A stretch of DNA of 64,000 nucleotides, taken from JBBATK01 sp044224515. GTDB lineage: Bacteria > Bacteroidota > Ignavibacteria > Kapaibacteriales > NICIL-2. The DNA lies in assembly GCA_044224515.1 (NCBI GenBank), contig JBGAKH010000010.1:62001-126000 (forward strand), in the 5' to 3' direction. The position numbers were made by a program, and so were the translations under genes. Under the pieces are notes generated by a model. The model did not search any database. It was not told where the DNA came from and saw only the letters and a list, made by a program, of their open reading frames with translations. Within the stretch, counting starts at the first letter, position 1. Every line of letters begins with the position of its first letter. Positions 1-9,496 of the stretch are shown here, piece by piece.

Positions 1-212
1 TGACGGACTTCCATATCCTCCGCGCATGCCGCGTGTGTAGCACTTACATAGGTCGGAAAGTGGAAGACCTGATGATAATACTCCTGAGCGTATTCGCGCA
101 ACATATCCTTGGTCAAGGTTCCATGATTCCACATCTGGTAAAACGGATGTTGGAGCATGTGGCGCTCATTAATGATAGCGTCCAGTTGTTCAAGAAACTC
201 TTTGTCAGTCAT
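1..212 (-). CDS. CADD-family (TenA/PqqC-like fold) protein, N-terminal part
   Basis: The minus-strand reading frame opens with ATG at 210-212 and runs off the left edge, so only about 70 codons are visible. The translation begins MTDKEFLEQLDAIINERHML and continues with the segments HPFYQMWNHGTL, REYAQEYYHQVFHFP and YVSATHAAC. These match, from memory, the N-terminus of the CADD family (Chlamydia CT610-like), helical haem-oxygenase-fold proteins implicated in para-aminobenzoate/folate synthesis. A GAGGA Shine-Dalgarno lies about 8 bases upstream on the minus strand and supports this start. The gene is divergent from clpS. The metal-binding residues of the family lie mostly in the missing part, so activity cannot be judged. 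A related TenA/PqqC-like protein is the alternative. Confidence 0.75.
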   Translation of the reverse strand, partial: MTDKEFLEQLDAIINERHMLQHPFYQMWNHGTLTKDMLREYAQEYYHQVFHFPTYVSATHAACAEDMEVR

Positions 213-339
213 GAGTGCGTCCTCAGATTGATGATGTGGATAATCTATTGTTTTTGCCGTTAGGTGGCCTGCAAAACTACAGAGTTTTCCTATTTTCGCC
301 GGAGATTTTTCTACTACGAGTACTTGGCGAATCGTGGAA

Positions 340-627
340 ATGATGGACAACGATACAGTAGAGCTTCAAGAAGAGTTAGTTGAAGAGCTTGCAACCGACA
401 CTTTGTCGGCCAAATGCGTTCTTTTTGACGACGATTGGCACACCTTCGAAGAGGTTATTGTCCAGATCATGAAAGCCACCAAGTGCTCACAGGAACAGGC
501 AGAGCGCCACACCATGGAAGTGCATTATAACGGTAAATCGGTCGTGTATTCGGGAGATTTAGGTCGCTGTCTGAACGTCAGCGCCATCTTGGAAGAAATC
601 GCCCTCCGAACAAACGTCGAGTGTTAG
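340..627 (+). CDS. clpS: ATP-dependent Clp protease adaptor ClpS
   Basis: About 95 residues, a normal length for ClpS. After an acidic N-terminal tail the core carries the family pattern: DDDWHTFEEV, then ATKCSQEQAE, HTMEVHYNGKSVV and a final helix with ILEEIALRTN. ClpS binds the N-domain of ClpA/ClpC and delivers N-degron substrates to the Clp protease in the cytoplasm. The conserved D-D-x-x-T/H-x-x-E-x-V stretch at the substrate pocket and the H in AVHYxGK-like form are present. A GTG at 334 and an ATG at 343 are alternative starts; I prefer ATG 340. It is divergent from the CADD-like gene, and a small hairpin follows the stop. Confidence 0.9.
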   Translation: MMDNDTVELQEELVEELATDTLSAKCVLFDDDWHTFEEVIVQIMKATKCSQEQAERHTMEVHYNGKSVVYSGDLGRCLNVSAILEEIALRTNVEC

Positions 628-642
628 TGCCGTTTTTTTAGC

Positions 643-667
643 TCTAAAGCCCTTTTTGGACTTTAGA
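643..667 (+). other. Hairpin between clpS and the next gene
   Basis: Seven-base arms TCTAAAG (643-649) and CTTTAGA (661-667) flank an 11-base loop. A run of seven T lies before the hairpin rather than after it, so it is not a classical intrinsic terminator. It could be a weak attenuator ahead of the membrane-protein gene. Confidence 0.3.
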
Positions 668-689
668 CAGCACCCTAACGCTGTACCCC

Positions 690-1514
690 ATGCCCTACTC
701 TGACCGGCAGCGCTCCATTGCCGCGCTCATCGCCGAGCGAGGCAACCTTTCAACCGTCGAATACCTTCTTGGACTAGCTCGTGAGCAACGAGAGGTGGAA
801 GGCACACTTTGGCAAGAAGTCGTAAGCGCCGACCCCCGGCGCTTCCAGATGTTCATTCCGCAGTGGAACCAGCGAAATTCCTGGTTGCTCTTCGGCATTG
901 AGCACGATACGCATATGGCCGTAATAGACTATCTGACGGTTGTTCGCGACCTTCTCGCTCGAAAACTGGTCACGGTACTGCCCGATCCGAAACGACATGT
1001 TCGTCCTGCTGCAATCGTTTCTTCACTCAATCCGCCTTCTCTGAGTGAGCGGGATCAGTCTGCTCTGGAAATCGATGCCCTGCTTCAAACAACCAGCGAA
1101 CTCCTTAACCTAGCTATTTACACGGAGCGGGTCTATGCACTTCCCTCTCTGAAAGACTTTGTGGCACAAGGCTGTCAAACGAAAGACGAGCTGGCCCGCC
1201 ATCAGTCCGGCTCCGTGCAAAACGATCAACTGCGAAGCTTGAATCGTTTGTCGATCGGATTGATCTTCCTCATCGTTTTGCTCATGCTGGGTCTACTGAC
1301 AGCCGTACTGTGGCATTTGCGATGTCCTTCGTCTGCCTGCACCTCTACACCCTCCGCGAACAGTCAAAGCCCGGCACAGAACAGTCTCAGCGCCCAGGCG
1401 CAGTCCGCGCCACTCATCCTTCGTGATACGGTTGTTATCCATGACACCATTCCCGCACCCACGAAGCACCCTAAAAAGAAAAAACGCCGACGCTATATCG
1501 ATATGAGCGAGTAA
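690..1514 (+). CDS. Unknown single-pass membrane protein
   Basis: 274 residues with no recognised domain. The first ~185 residues are mostly helical and charged. One clear membrane segment follows at about residues 189-211 (SIGLIFLIVLLMLGLL core). After it come a Ser/Ala/Gln-rich linker and a strongly basic tail with KKKKRRR just before the stop. The layout suggests a cytoplasmic N-terminal domain and a short outside linker, or the reverse; the basic run at the very end makes a cytoplasmic C-terminus possible too, so topology is open. The gene follows clpS by 62 bases and may be co-transcribed with it. Nothing in the sequence indicates an enzyme. It reads as a genuine gene from its consistent composition and single strong membrane segment. 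Confidence 0.7.
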   Translation: MPYSDRQRSIAALIAERGNLSTVEYLLGLAREQREVEGTLWQEVVSADPRRFQMFIPQWNQRNSWLLFGIEHDTHMAVIDYLTVVRDLLARKLVTVLPDPKRHVRPAAIVSSLNPPSLSERDQSALEIDALLQTTSELLNLAIYTERVYALPSLKDFVAQGCQTKDELARHQSGSVQNDQLRSLNRLSIGLIFLIVLLMLGLLTAVLWHLRCPSSACTSTPSANSQSPAQNSLSAQAQSAPLILRDTVVIHDTIPAPTKHPKKKKRRRYIDMSE

Positions 1515-1960
1515 CTCTGCTTGTTGACTCATGATTATACACAGGGCTTTGCCCTGCGCATGTAGAAAATCGGTATCTGAGACTTTCGTTCCCTAAGGCT
1601 TTGAACCGACCTCTCAACTCGGCCCATAGGGTGCACCCATATCACTCATCAATACTACCAACAGGATCCTCTGAGCGGACGGACAACATGCACTGTACGT
1701 CGACGGCTAGAGGCTTACACCTGTTTTCACGGGTACAGACGTAGATGCATGTGACTTCTCAGTACATGAGAGAGTGAATGAGTACACAGAAAGCGGCACT
1801 ACCGCGAGGCGTCCGAGGTAGGTATAGCCACCCGGAGCATTGCCCTCCGGTGCTAAAAATGGCCTAAAACGTGATATATTGCTTGCAATGCTGGCGCAGT
1901 GTCGTCCGTCTGAACATAATGGCACCTGTATTCACCTTTAGACCAGAGTAGAAGTTCTGC
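1515..1960. other. Gene-free stretch with two hairpins
   Basis: No convincing reading frame. It holds a perfect short hairpin, CAGGGC / TTT loop / GCCCTG (1542-1556), just after the membrane-protein gene, and a second imperfect one with arms CACCCGGAG and CTCCGGTG near 1832-1856. The 13-base sequence CATGATTATACAC at 1530-1542 recurs at 28401-28413. The promoter of the following tamB-like gene is presumably here, but I see no clear -35/-10 pair. Confidence 0.5.
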
Positions 1961-4900
1961 ATGAAGCTTGGGCACTACGAATTTCACCGACCCGCAGCGG
2001 CCTCTTTGAGGGCGCAGGCGACGCGTTTGCGCTCTTTCGCGCGATTCGTGATGTGGTGCATCGTGGCCTCGTTCTCGCTGCTCATCGCGTGCGGATTGAC
2101 GGTGGGGGTGCTGGTCCAAACAGAGTGGTTTCACCGTTGGGCAGCGCAGAAACTCACGGCGGTTCTTAGCGATGAACTCGAGGCGAAACTCGAGTTTAGC
2201 TCTATTCGCTTTAACATTTTCAAAGGCGTTGAGTTGGACTCCATTCGCCTTCAGACTCGGGGCGATACACTGCTGCGCGCAGGTTCTTTGCGCATCAGCT
2301 ATGAGTTGGAACCACTACTTATCAAGAACATTGTTATCAGCGAAGTCCTCATTAACGACGCGGATATACGCCTGCTGCGTTCTCGCATGGATAGCTCCTG
2401 GAATGTGGACCACATCGTAAAACCGACGCCCGACAATCCTAACAAGAAAGCTCTTGATTGGGGTATCAGTGTTCGCAACGTAGCGCTGACCAACGCACGC
2501 CTGCGAGTCCATGATTCTTTGTCTTTCGAACCGATTGCAAATCGTCTGCACTACACTCGTTTGCAACTGGACTCACTTAACCTCTCTTTATCAGCCACTC
2601 TTAATCTTGCAGCCAAGCAATATGCTGTGTCGATCGACGATTTCCGTGCTCTCGAGAATCGTTGTGCACTTCGCATAGAGCATCTGCGTTGTGCGGCTGA
2701 AATTGACTCGTCGCATATTGTATTGCGTAACCTGCGCTTTATCACACCTGAATCCGACCTTCGTCTACACGGAACAGTGGACAGCACTAATGTGTTCGAT
2801 GCATCGACCGACATGGCAACACGGCCACTGCACTTGCATATCGAGCCATCGCACCTCAAAGCTGAAGACCTCAATCTCTTTCTTCCTCCTGACTTCTCTC
2901 TAGCTAGTGAGTTTGATCTTCACACGAGTGTCGAAGGCTCACTGACAGTGATGCGCTTTGATGTTGAGAAGCTGCGCACGCAGTCAACAGAACTGCACGG
3001 TCACTACACCATGCACAACGTTGCCAATTCCAAACCCTTTGTTTATGAGATTGAACTTCGGCGTTCACTAGCCAACTACTCTGAACTACGAAGAGCGCTT
3101 CCAACATTAAAACTTGGAGAGATTGATTTTCTGGATCATTTGAGACTCGATGGTACGCGTGTTTATGGAACCAAAGATTCCATCGCTGCGCAGTTGGGAA
3201 TAGAGGGCGATTTTGGTTCTGTGCAAGGAAATGCCATACTGTTACCGAGGTCAAGCTTAGGATATCAAGCCGAACTTGAGCTTGGCTCTTTCGACGCATA
3301 TCCCTTTACAAAATCATATAGCTCAGCCAGCCGTCTCAACGGCCACTTGAGTGTTAAGGGCTCCGGTACCACACTTGAGGATCTGAACAGTCAGATAACG
3401 CTGGCGCTGACGCGTTCTTCTTTTGGCGCGAAAGATTTCAATGCACTTCTGTGTGCCGCACGAGTTCAAAACAGCGTTGTCTCGGTCGACACACTCGCCG
3501 TCCGCTTCCCGCTGAGCGCTGCAGACAGTTTAGCAGGTTATGGAGAAGAAGATGTGCGTGAGCTACGTATGCACGCCACTCTTAACCTGCAGAATAAAGA
3601 AGTGCCCTCCTATGATGCTCATCTCATCACTCAACAGTTTCCTTTGGCACGATTGATCAACGACAACAGTTTGCCTCAGGCGTTGAGCGCCGATGTCAAT
3701 CTTCGCGGAAGTGGTTTTCATCCGGACAGTATTCAGTGTCAGGTTGAGACCAACGTTCGTGATTTTATTCTAAGCGACGGTGCACTCTTTCCCTTCAAAC
3801 TCAATGCTTCATTGCAGCGAATGGATGCGCAGCACCGTGTTCTGGAACTCCACTCCGACTTCGCCGATGCGAAGGTGGAAGGACGCTACCGTCTCGGTAC
3901 CGCATGGAATGTCTTCCTGGTTCACGTAGGAATGATCGACCGATATGTGCGACGCCACTATGCTGTTGTGCAGAGCGATACATCGGACTTTTCGCCACTA
4001 CCGCCTTATGGACTTCCCAATGACACATTGGATCTGCGCTACAACCTGCGTTTACGTGGTATGGCGGTGATTGCCCCATTTATTAAGGGCATTCGACTTG
4101 ACGGACGCGGCAGTATTAGTGGATCCATATCCGGTTCGCCGAGCTGTTATCAATTTGTGGTCGATAGCGCGAAGGTGCGACGCTTTAGCATGCGTATCGA
4201 TAAGGACTTCGTGTACTCGCAGCCGATTGTGATGTCGATGCGCGTTCAGACCGAGAACATGACCTCACAACCCTATTTGGAGCAAGCACATCTTTCACTT
4301 CGCTGTGACAGCGTATTCCGTCTTAATGCAACGCGCTTTGTGCGTCCTGCCTTCGAAGTAGATATTCTCGACGATCATGCCCGATTCACCATGTCGACTC
4401 GCATGGAGAATCATATCCCGCTGTATGCCCGTGGTAGTATGCATTCTCAAGGTCGTAATTACCTTTTACAGCTTGATTCGATGAACGCCGGCTGGTCACG
4501 ATCGTTCGTCTTCAACAGTACAGGTCCGTCGACTATGCATATGTCACCCGCCGGAGTTCGTGTTGACAGTCTCGAGCTGAGATACTTAGGTGGAGACGAT
4601 CGCATTGCTATCGACGGTCTTTTCAATGCATCGGAGTTTCGCGACATGAACATTAGCGTTCGGCGCTTCGATGTGGCAACGTTAAAACGAGTTCAAGAGT
4701 TAAGCGCAATAAATGCTCTTCAAATGCTTGAGGGTGTGGTAGACACATTGGGATTTGTGCTCAATGGTCCCTACCGACGCCCTACCATCAAGCTCAGCGG
4801 TCGCATGTCTGACATTCGTTACAACGAGGTCGCCGTTGGCGTACAAGCTCTCCAGGGTGAGTATGACGGTAAGAACGTGCGAGCACAGTCGAGCGTCACA

Positions 4901-6553
4901 GCCTTGTTGGGTGACAGTGTAAAAACCCTGAGTGTTGATGTACGCTCGCTTCCGCTAGATATTTCGCTCAGTCCGGCGACGTTCGCGCTGCGTGACAATG
5001 AGGTGGTGGATATCGCCATCGATGCCAAGAAGCTGAGTCTGGCTGCCGTATCGCCTTTTATCCCGGGTATTTCTAACCTCGACGGAAGAGGCGATGCTCA
5101 AATGAGCATCAGCGGTACGACGCCGGACCGAATTGACTACAGTGGTACTGTTCGATTTGACAACGCACAGTTCTTGGTTCCTGCCACGAAGATCAACTAC
5201 ACCGCCGGTGGACGCTTGAGTTTGAAAAACACGACGGTCTCCATCGACAGTATTCGCGTCAACAACGTGGAGTCTGACTTGACCGGTGGTGCGGCTTTTG
5301 TAAAAGGACAAATGCACATTCGCGGCTTCAGTATTGAAGATTTAGATATCTATGCCAGCGTGTCGAGCGCTGATAAATTTCTCGTCATGAGTGACGCAAC
5401 ACAGAGCGCCAGCGATTTCATGTACGGAAGAACCCTGATCTCAACACAAGACAACGACAAAGGTCGTACACAGCGTAGTCTACACTTCCACGGAACACCT
5501 GAGCGCCCCTTACTTGATGGCTTCGTGATGATTGAAGATGCCGAAATCAAGTTTCCTCCGACGATCGACCGAAAAACACGAACATCGAGTTTCGTGTACA
5601 GGCGTGCGGGATCGAAATACCTGATGCAAGAAGAAATCACGGTCAATGCAAATGTCGATACAACCATCGGTGACCTTCCTCCTGAAGAGCCAATTGCCAA
5701 GCTTGACGAACAAAAGCTTGCAAAGACCTTCATCGACATTCTTCGCACGGAAGTCACTTGTAAAATCAACAACTACATGACGGTAACCATGGACTTTGGT
5801 ATCAATGACCAGATGGTTGCCATCGTGCGCCAAGACAATCCCTTGGAAGCCATGAAGTTTGTGCGCATAGGCTCCGAGTCGACGTCGCTGAAATCTGACT
5901 TGATTGTGGACCCCGCAACGACCTATAAATTCTACTCGAACTTTAACGCGAGTGGCAAAATGAATATCGATGGCCCTATCGATAATCCGAAGTTGAATCT
6001 GGTTGCCACACTCAAGCAGGAACGAACTGTCAATGATCGCAAAGGAACGTATCAGGTTGACATGACCATTACCGGCACCAAGAAAGAGCCAAAGCTTAAG
6101 ATGAATTACTGGATTGACGGTCGTGAGCATGACGGTGCCGTAACTCCGGACGAGATTACCACCAACGCTATCTTGTTGACCATGTTTGGTTACACACAGA
6201 GTGAGCTGAGTGGAAATAGCGGACACGTTGGTAGTACGGTGAGCGGTAGCGTACTGTCATCTCCGGTTGGCGCGATTCTCAGCAACGCTTTGCAAGGTCG
6301 CTATATCAAAAATGTCAACGTAGACTTTGCCAACGGCGTAACCGATTTATCGCAAGCACACCTGAAAATCACGGCACAGTATTACGGCTCCAACATTACT
6401 TTGGGCGGCACCCTCAGCGACCCAACAGTCACGGTAGAGTATCCCTTGGGGCATAATGCTCTGCTGAGTTACATGAAAGCCACCAGCCCGGGAAGCGGAA
6501 ACACCCGCCAGCAAAAACAAGGCGAATTCAAAATCGGTGTGCACTTCCCCTAA
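1961..6553 (+). CDS. tamB: TamB-like outer-membrane assembly / lipid transport protein
   Basis: 1530 residues, in the usual size range of TamB/AsmA-family proteins. A short cytoplasmic start is followed by one membrane segment at about residues 28-50 (FVMWCIVASFSLLIACGLTV). The AsmA-like entry segment follows, with LSDELEAKLEFSSIRFN. The rest is a very long repetitive beta-rich region (many D-S-I/L, L-x-G and R-L-x-G-x repeats) expected to form the hydrophobic periplasmic groove. The last ~250 residues match the conserved C-terminal DUF490 domain: AEIKFPP, DLIVDPATTYKFYSNF, G-x-I-x-N-P-K-L and the closing ITAQYYGSNITLGGTLSDP. TamB bridges the inner and outer membranes and is linked to phospholipid transport and outer-membrane protein insertion, usually with TamA; no tamA is visible here. 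Confidence 0.88.
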   Translation: MKLGHYEFHRPAAASLRAQATRLRSFARFVMWCIVASFSLLIACGLTVGVLVQTEWFHRWAAQKLTAVLSDELEAKLEFSSIRFNIFKGVELDSIRLQTRGDTLLRAGSLRISYELEPLLIKNIVISEVLINDADIRLLRSRMDSSWNVDHIVKPTPDNPNKKALDWGISVRNVALTNARLRVHDSLSFEPIANRLHYTRLQLDSLNLSLSATLNLAAKQYAVSIDDFRALENRCALRIEHLRCAAEIDSSHIVLRNLRFITPESDLRLHGTVDSTNVFDASTDMATRPLHLHIEPSHLKAEDLNLFLPPDFSLASEFDLHTSVEGSLTVMRFDVEKLRTQSTELHGHYTMHNVANSKPFVYEIELRRSLANYSELRRALPTLKLGEIDFLDHLRLDGTRVYGTKDSIAAQLGIEGDFGSVQGNAILLPRSSLGYQAELELGSFDAYPFTKSYSSASRLNGHLSVKGSGTTLEDLNSQITLALTRSSFGAKDFNALLCAARVQNSVVSVDTLAVRFPLSAADSLAGYGEEDVRELRMHATLNLQNKEVPSYDAHLITQQFPLARLINDNSLPQALSADVNLRGSGFHPDSIQCQVETNVRDFILSDGALFPFKLNASLQRMDAQHRVLELHSDFADAKVEGRYRLGTAWNVFLVHVGMIDRYVRRHYAVVQSDTSDFSPLPPYGLPNDTLDLRYNLRLRGMAVIAPFIKGIRLDGRGSISGSISGSPSCYQFVVDSAKVRRFSMRIDKDFVYSQPIVMSMRVQTENMTSQPYLEQAHLSLRCDSVFRLNATRFVRPAFEVDILDDHARFTMSTRMENHIPLYARGSMHSQGRNYLLQLDSMNAGWSRSFVFNSTGPSTMHMSPAGVRVDSLELRYLGGDDRIAIDGLFNASEFRDMNISVRRFDVATLKRVQELSAINALQMLEGVVDTLGFVLNGPYRRPTIKLSGRMSDIRYNEVAVGVQALQGEYDGKNVRAQSSVTALLGDSVKTLSVDVRSLPLDISLSPATFALRDNEVVDIAIDAKKLSLAAVSPFIPGISNLDGRGDAQMSISGTTPDRIDYSGTVRFDNAQFLVPATKINYTAGGRLSLKNTTVSIDSIRVNNVESDLTGGAAFVKGQMHIRGFSIEDLDIYASVSSADKFLVMSDATQSASDFMYGRTLISTQDNDKGRTQRSLHFHGTPERPLLDGFVMIEDAEIKFPPTIDRKTRTSSFVYRRAGSKYLMQEEITVNANVDTTIGDLPPEEPIAKLDEQKLAKTFIDILRTEVTCKINNYMTVTMDFGINDQMVAIVRQDNPLEAMKFVRIGSESTSLKSDLIVDPATTYKFYSNFNASGKMNIDGPIDNPKLNLVATLKQERTVNDRKGTYQVDMTITGTKKEPKLKMNYWIDGREHDGAVTPDEITTNAILLTMFGYTQSELSGNSGHVGSTVSGSVLSSPVGAILSNALQGRYIKNVNVDFANGVTDLSQAHLKITAQYYGSNITLGGTLSDPTVTVEYPLGHNALLSYMKATSPGSGNTRQQKQGEFKIGVHFP

Positions 6554-6817
6554 GCAACGTTGCGTTGGACGACGCTTCCGCTAATGTTCCGTAGTAGCCT
6601 GTTTGTAGACTGCCTTACTTTGCTTTCAAACAATAACTCCATTGAAAGTCTAGTCTACGAACTCGCTCGCAGCTAAACCTGCTGTCAAGCCACCTGTCGA
6701 CCGATACCTATGGGAATGAAATGAGAAAGCCCAATGTTTTGTTTGTTGACAAAAAGTTCTGATTTTAGGTTGCTCCATACTCGGAGTCACGTCCCTCTCC
6801 ACCAAACTCAGCCTACT

Positions 6818-8917
6818 ATGAAGCTACAACTACTCCTTATGGTTTTGTGCTTTGGCATCGGCAACGTCTCGTTGTCCGCCTACCAAAACATCCCAAAAGA
6901 TGTCTCAGTTCCACTCTATACGTCCACGACCGACCAAGGAGGTTTGCATGTACGTTTACTGTGGCCGAGCGATACGAAGTGCGGGGGCTACTCCATATAC
7001 CGCAAAGCACGAGGAGACAATGGCTTCACCACACTCGAGGAGCTGGCGGCCAGCGATTCAACCTACACTGATACAGGAATTGAAGAAGGCATTGCATACG
7101 AATATGCAATAGAGAAAACGTTGATCAAAGATTCACTCTACGCCTATGGTTTTGCAGCAGCAGGGTGGAAGGTCGGCATTGGAAATGCCTATGGTCACAT
7201 GCTCTTGTTGGTGGATCAACAGGTGCACACGGCTCTCAAATCCGAGATTGACCGCTTGGCTCAAGACCTTTGGAACGAGGGCTGGTTTGTGCAGATCAAG
7301 GATGCTCCACGTGCTCCAAAGTTTGATACTGCAGCGATTCGCGCCACCAAGAAGCTTGTCCGCGATTGGTATGAGACAACCAACTACGAGCCTGCCTACA
7401 TGTTTATTATTGGTCGCGTGCCGGTGCCCTATTCAGGAATGGTCTATGGCGGACAAATCCTGACCGGTCCTGACGGTCACGGTGAACACGCCGGTGCATG
7501 GGCAGCTGACTCCTATTATGCATGCATGGCCGATGATGAAGCATGGACAGATACCGCTACGATTAAGGCCGGTGTGTATCCCGACAACAAGAATCTGCCC
7601 GGAGATGGACGTTATGATAACCTTATGGTTCCCGGGAGCTTTGATATACGCGTTGGACGCTTGGATATGTACAACATGGGTTTGTTCTACACCGACAGTA
7701 CCGGAACGGGAGTAAACAGACACGTCGATTCTCTTGCCTCTGAGTTTCACTTACTCAAGAATTACCTCGATCGCGATCATGCCTTTCGTAGCGGCAGTAT
7801 CACAATGAAGAATCGCGGATTGATCGATGATAACTTTGGCGGTTACGGTGAGCAATTTGCGCGCTGTGCGTGGATGGCCTATCCCGCACTGATGGGTCCG
7901 GGAACCAGCGTCGAAGCAGATTATCTCAGCACACTCGATACAGCTTCCTATTTGTGGTCCTACGGTTGCGGCGGTGGCGGAAGCGACTTCCAATCTGCCG
8001 GCGGTGTCGGTACGTCAACGCAATTCGCATCGAAGAAGCTCAACACCATTTTCAGTATGCTCTTCGGCTCCTACTTTGGAGACTGGGATAAAGCTAACAA
8101 CCTATTGCGCGCGCCCCTTGCTTGCAAAACACCTGCTCTCACGAATTGTTGGGCAGGACGCCCATACTGGTATTTCCACCCAATGGCTATGGGCGAGTCA
8201 ATTGGAAATTGTTTCTCGTTGACAGCAAACAATCGTGGAGATTATCCCTACGGTGTGTACCCTACCGGCGTACACATCGCACTTATGGGTGACCCTTCGC
8301 TGCGCATGCCTCATGGCAATGTGCCGCCGGCTCTCAATCTCAGCGCACAACAAGTTTCAGCGCCTACCAAGGGGGTACGCTTAAGCTGGAATGCCCCTTC
8401 AAGTGGAGAAATCGTTGGCTACTATTTGTATAAGCAGAATGCGGGTGCCGGAATTGAGCCCTTGAACGGCGGAGCAATGATCGAAGGTTTAAGTTACGTT
8501 GATGAGCAGCTCACGGATGGAAATGTTCGCTACATCGTACGGGCGGTGGGAGTCTTGAGCTCCGCCTCGGGTAGCTACCAGTCACTGAGTAGCCCTATCG
8601 AGCATACCCTGCTTGTCAGTAGCGTTGAGTCGTTGACCGAAGAACTTAATCAACTTGAATGTCGTCCGAACCCAAGCTCGCAGCAGTGCACCATCGACCT
8701 TCAGCTGAACCAAGCAGTTGCCCTTGAACTTGATGTGTATAGCTCGGACGGACGTCACGTTCGCCGTCTGGCTACGAACGGTCTGTGCTTCGGACAACAG
8801 CACGTGGTTTGGAATCTTTGTGACGATGCCGGACACCGCGTGGCTGAAGGCATATACATACTGCAAGCACACCTGGGTTCGCAGCTTTTAGTTAGGAAAA
8901 TCAGTGTCGTTCACTAA
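6818..8917 (+). CDS. Secreted gingipain-fold (C25-like) protein with FN3-like and T9SS sorting domains
   Basis: Start chosen at ATG 6818, which gives a clean signal peptide (MKLQLLLMVLCFGIG...LSA). An upstream in-frame TTG at 6734 would add 28 non-signal-like residues. The ~699-residue protein has a first FN3-like domain (~20-90), a large central domain (~100-510), a second FN3-like domain (~515-600) and a C-terminal FlgD/T9SS type-A-like sorting domain with RPNPSS and AEGIYILQA. The central part recalls peptidase C25: FIIGRVPVPYSG, a Tyr-Gly-Cys-Gly-rich strand at the position of the catalytic His segment, and FGSYFGDWD where gingipains carry the catalytic Cys. Neither catalytic residue is evident, so it may be a non-peptidase relative. 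It follows tamB by 264 bases and ends at a terminator. Confidence 0.65.
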   Translation: MKLQLLLMVLCFGIGNVSLSAYQNIPKDVSVPLYTSTTDQGGLHVRLLWPSDTKCGGYSIYRKARGDNGFTTLEELAASDSTYTDTGIEEGIAYEYAIEKTLIKDSLYAYGFAAAGWKVGIGNAYGHMLLLVDQQVHTALKSEIDRLAQDLWNEGWFVQIKDAPRAPKFDTAAIRATKKLVRDWYETTNYEPAYMFIIGRVPVPYSGMVYGGQILTGPDGHGEHAGAWAADSYYACMADDEAWTDTATIKAGVYPDNKNLPGDGRYDNLMVPGSFDIRVGRLDMYNMGLFYTDSTGTGVNRHVDSLASEFHLLKNYLDRDHAFRSGSITMKNRGLIDDNFGGYGEQFARCAWMAYPALMGPGTSVEADYLSTLDTASYLWSYGCGGGGSDFQSAGGVGTSTQFASKKLNTIFSMLFGSYFGDWDKANNLLRAPLACKTPALTNCWAGRPYWYFHPMAMGESIGNCFSLTANNRGDYPYGVYPTGVHIALMGDPSLRMPHGNVPPALNLSAQQVSAPTKGVRLSWNAPSSGEIVGYYLYKQNAGAGIEPLNGGAMIEGLSYVDEQLTDGNVRYIVRAVGVLSSASGSYQSLSSPIEHTLLVSSVESLTEELNQLECRPNPSSQQCTIDLQLNQAVALELDVYSSDGRHVRRLATNGLCFGQQHVVWNLCDDAGHRVAEGIYILQAHLGSQLLVRKISVVH

Positions 8918-8966
8918 ACTTTCGCTTTTACTAAGCCGAGTTTCAGACCTTGCATAGCTAAATCTT

Positions 8967-8997
8967 CCTAAAAAGAGCCATTTTTAGAGGTTTTTTT
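8967..8997 (+). terminator. Intrinsic terminator after the gingipain-fold gene
   Basis: Arms CTAAAAA (8968-8974) and TTTTTAG (8981-8987) with a GAGCCA loop, extended with a bulge by CC/GG, then seven T at 8991-8997. The stem is AT-rich and weak, but position (50 bases after the stop) and T run fit. Confidence 0.55.
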
Positions 8998-8998
8998 A

Positions 8999-9027
8999 TC
9001 ACGCCGAGTGCTCCGCACTCGGCGTGA
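8999..9027. repeat. Perfect 13-bp hairpin with TCC loop
   Basis: Arms 8999-9011 and 9015-9027 (TCACGCCGAGTGC and its exact complement) with a three-base TCC loop. No T run follows on either strand. It is the longest member of a set of short hairpins with three-base loops seen across the window. Confidence 0.8.
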
Positions 9028-9496
9028 CGCATGTTGAGCGTACAGAAAACTTTCTCGTTTGTCAGCAGGCAGTGAAAGCCTCTGTATCCTTTTCTCAATC
9101 ATAGTGTTAGTGCTTTAAACCTTCAGGAAACGACAGAAGTCGCAGATACTCCGCGCGTCCTATCAATTGAATGCGGAGCCTGAGATTGTGATAGTCATAC
9201 AATCATGGATGAACAATCTGCGACGCACAGGGCTGAACAACACCCTCAGGGTCGAACCCGGGGATGATGGTGTGGGATTCAGCTTGAATCGTGGCGGTGA
9301 TAGTGGGGGCAGAGAACGGTAGTAAAAGTCTGCAGTGTCCGGCTAAGGGTTCTATGATCAAGGTAGGGCAAAACGAGTTGAGAGAGTTCGCGTATGCGTT
9401 TTGGCGCAAAGGTGAAGTTTCTGATCGTGCAGCTAATCCAGCGTAAAAGAAGTCATTACAACTAACATAGATTTCAACACTAACTGAGGAGTTCTC
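9028..9496. other. Gene-free stretch before the DUF1800 gene
   Basis: No supported coding region. It must contain the promoter of the DUF1800/DUF1501 operon. The only recognisable signal is the GAGGAG ribosome site just before 9497. Confidence 0.5.

Noticed and set aside
5510..6226. 238-codon minus-strand frame inside the TamB-like gene
   Set aside because: It is entirely antisense to the conserved C-terminal domain of TamB, which is clearly the coding strand.
9240..9265. tRNA T-arm-like sequence (GGGTTCGACCC on the minus strand)
   Set aside because: The bases flanking the loop do not form a five-base T stem, and no acceptor or anticodon arm can be built around it.
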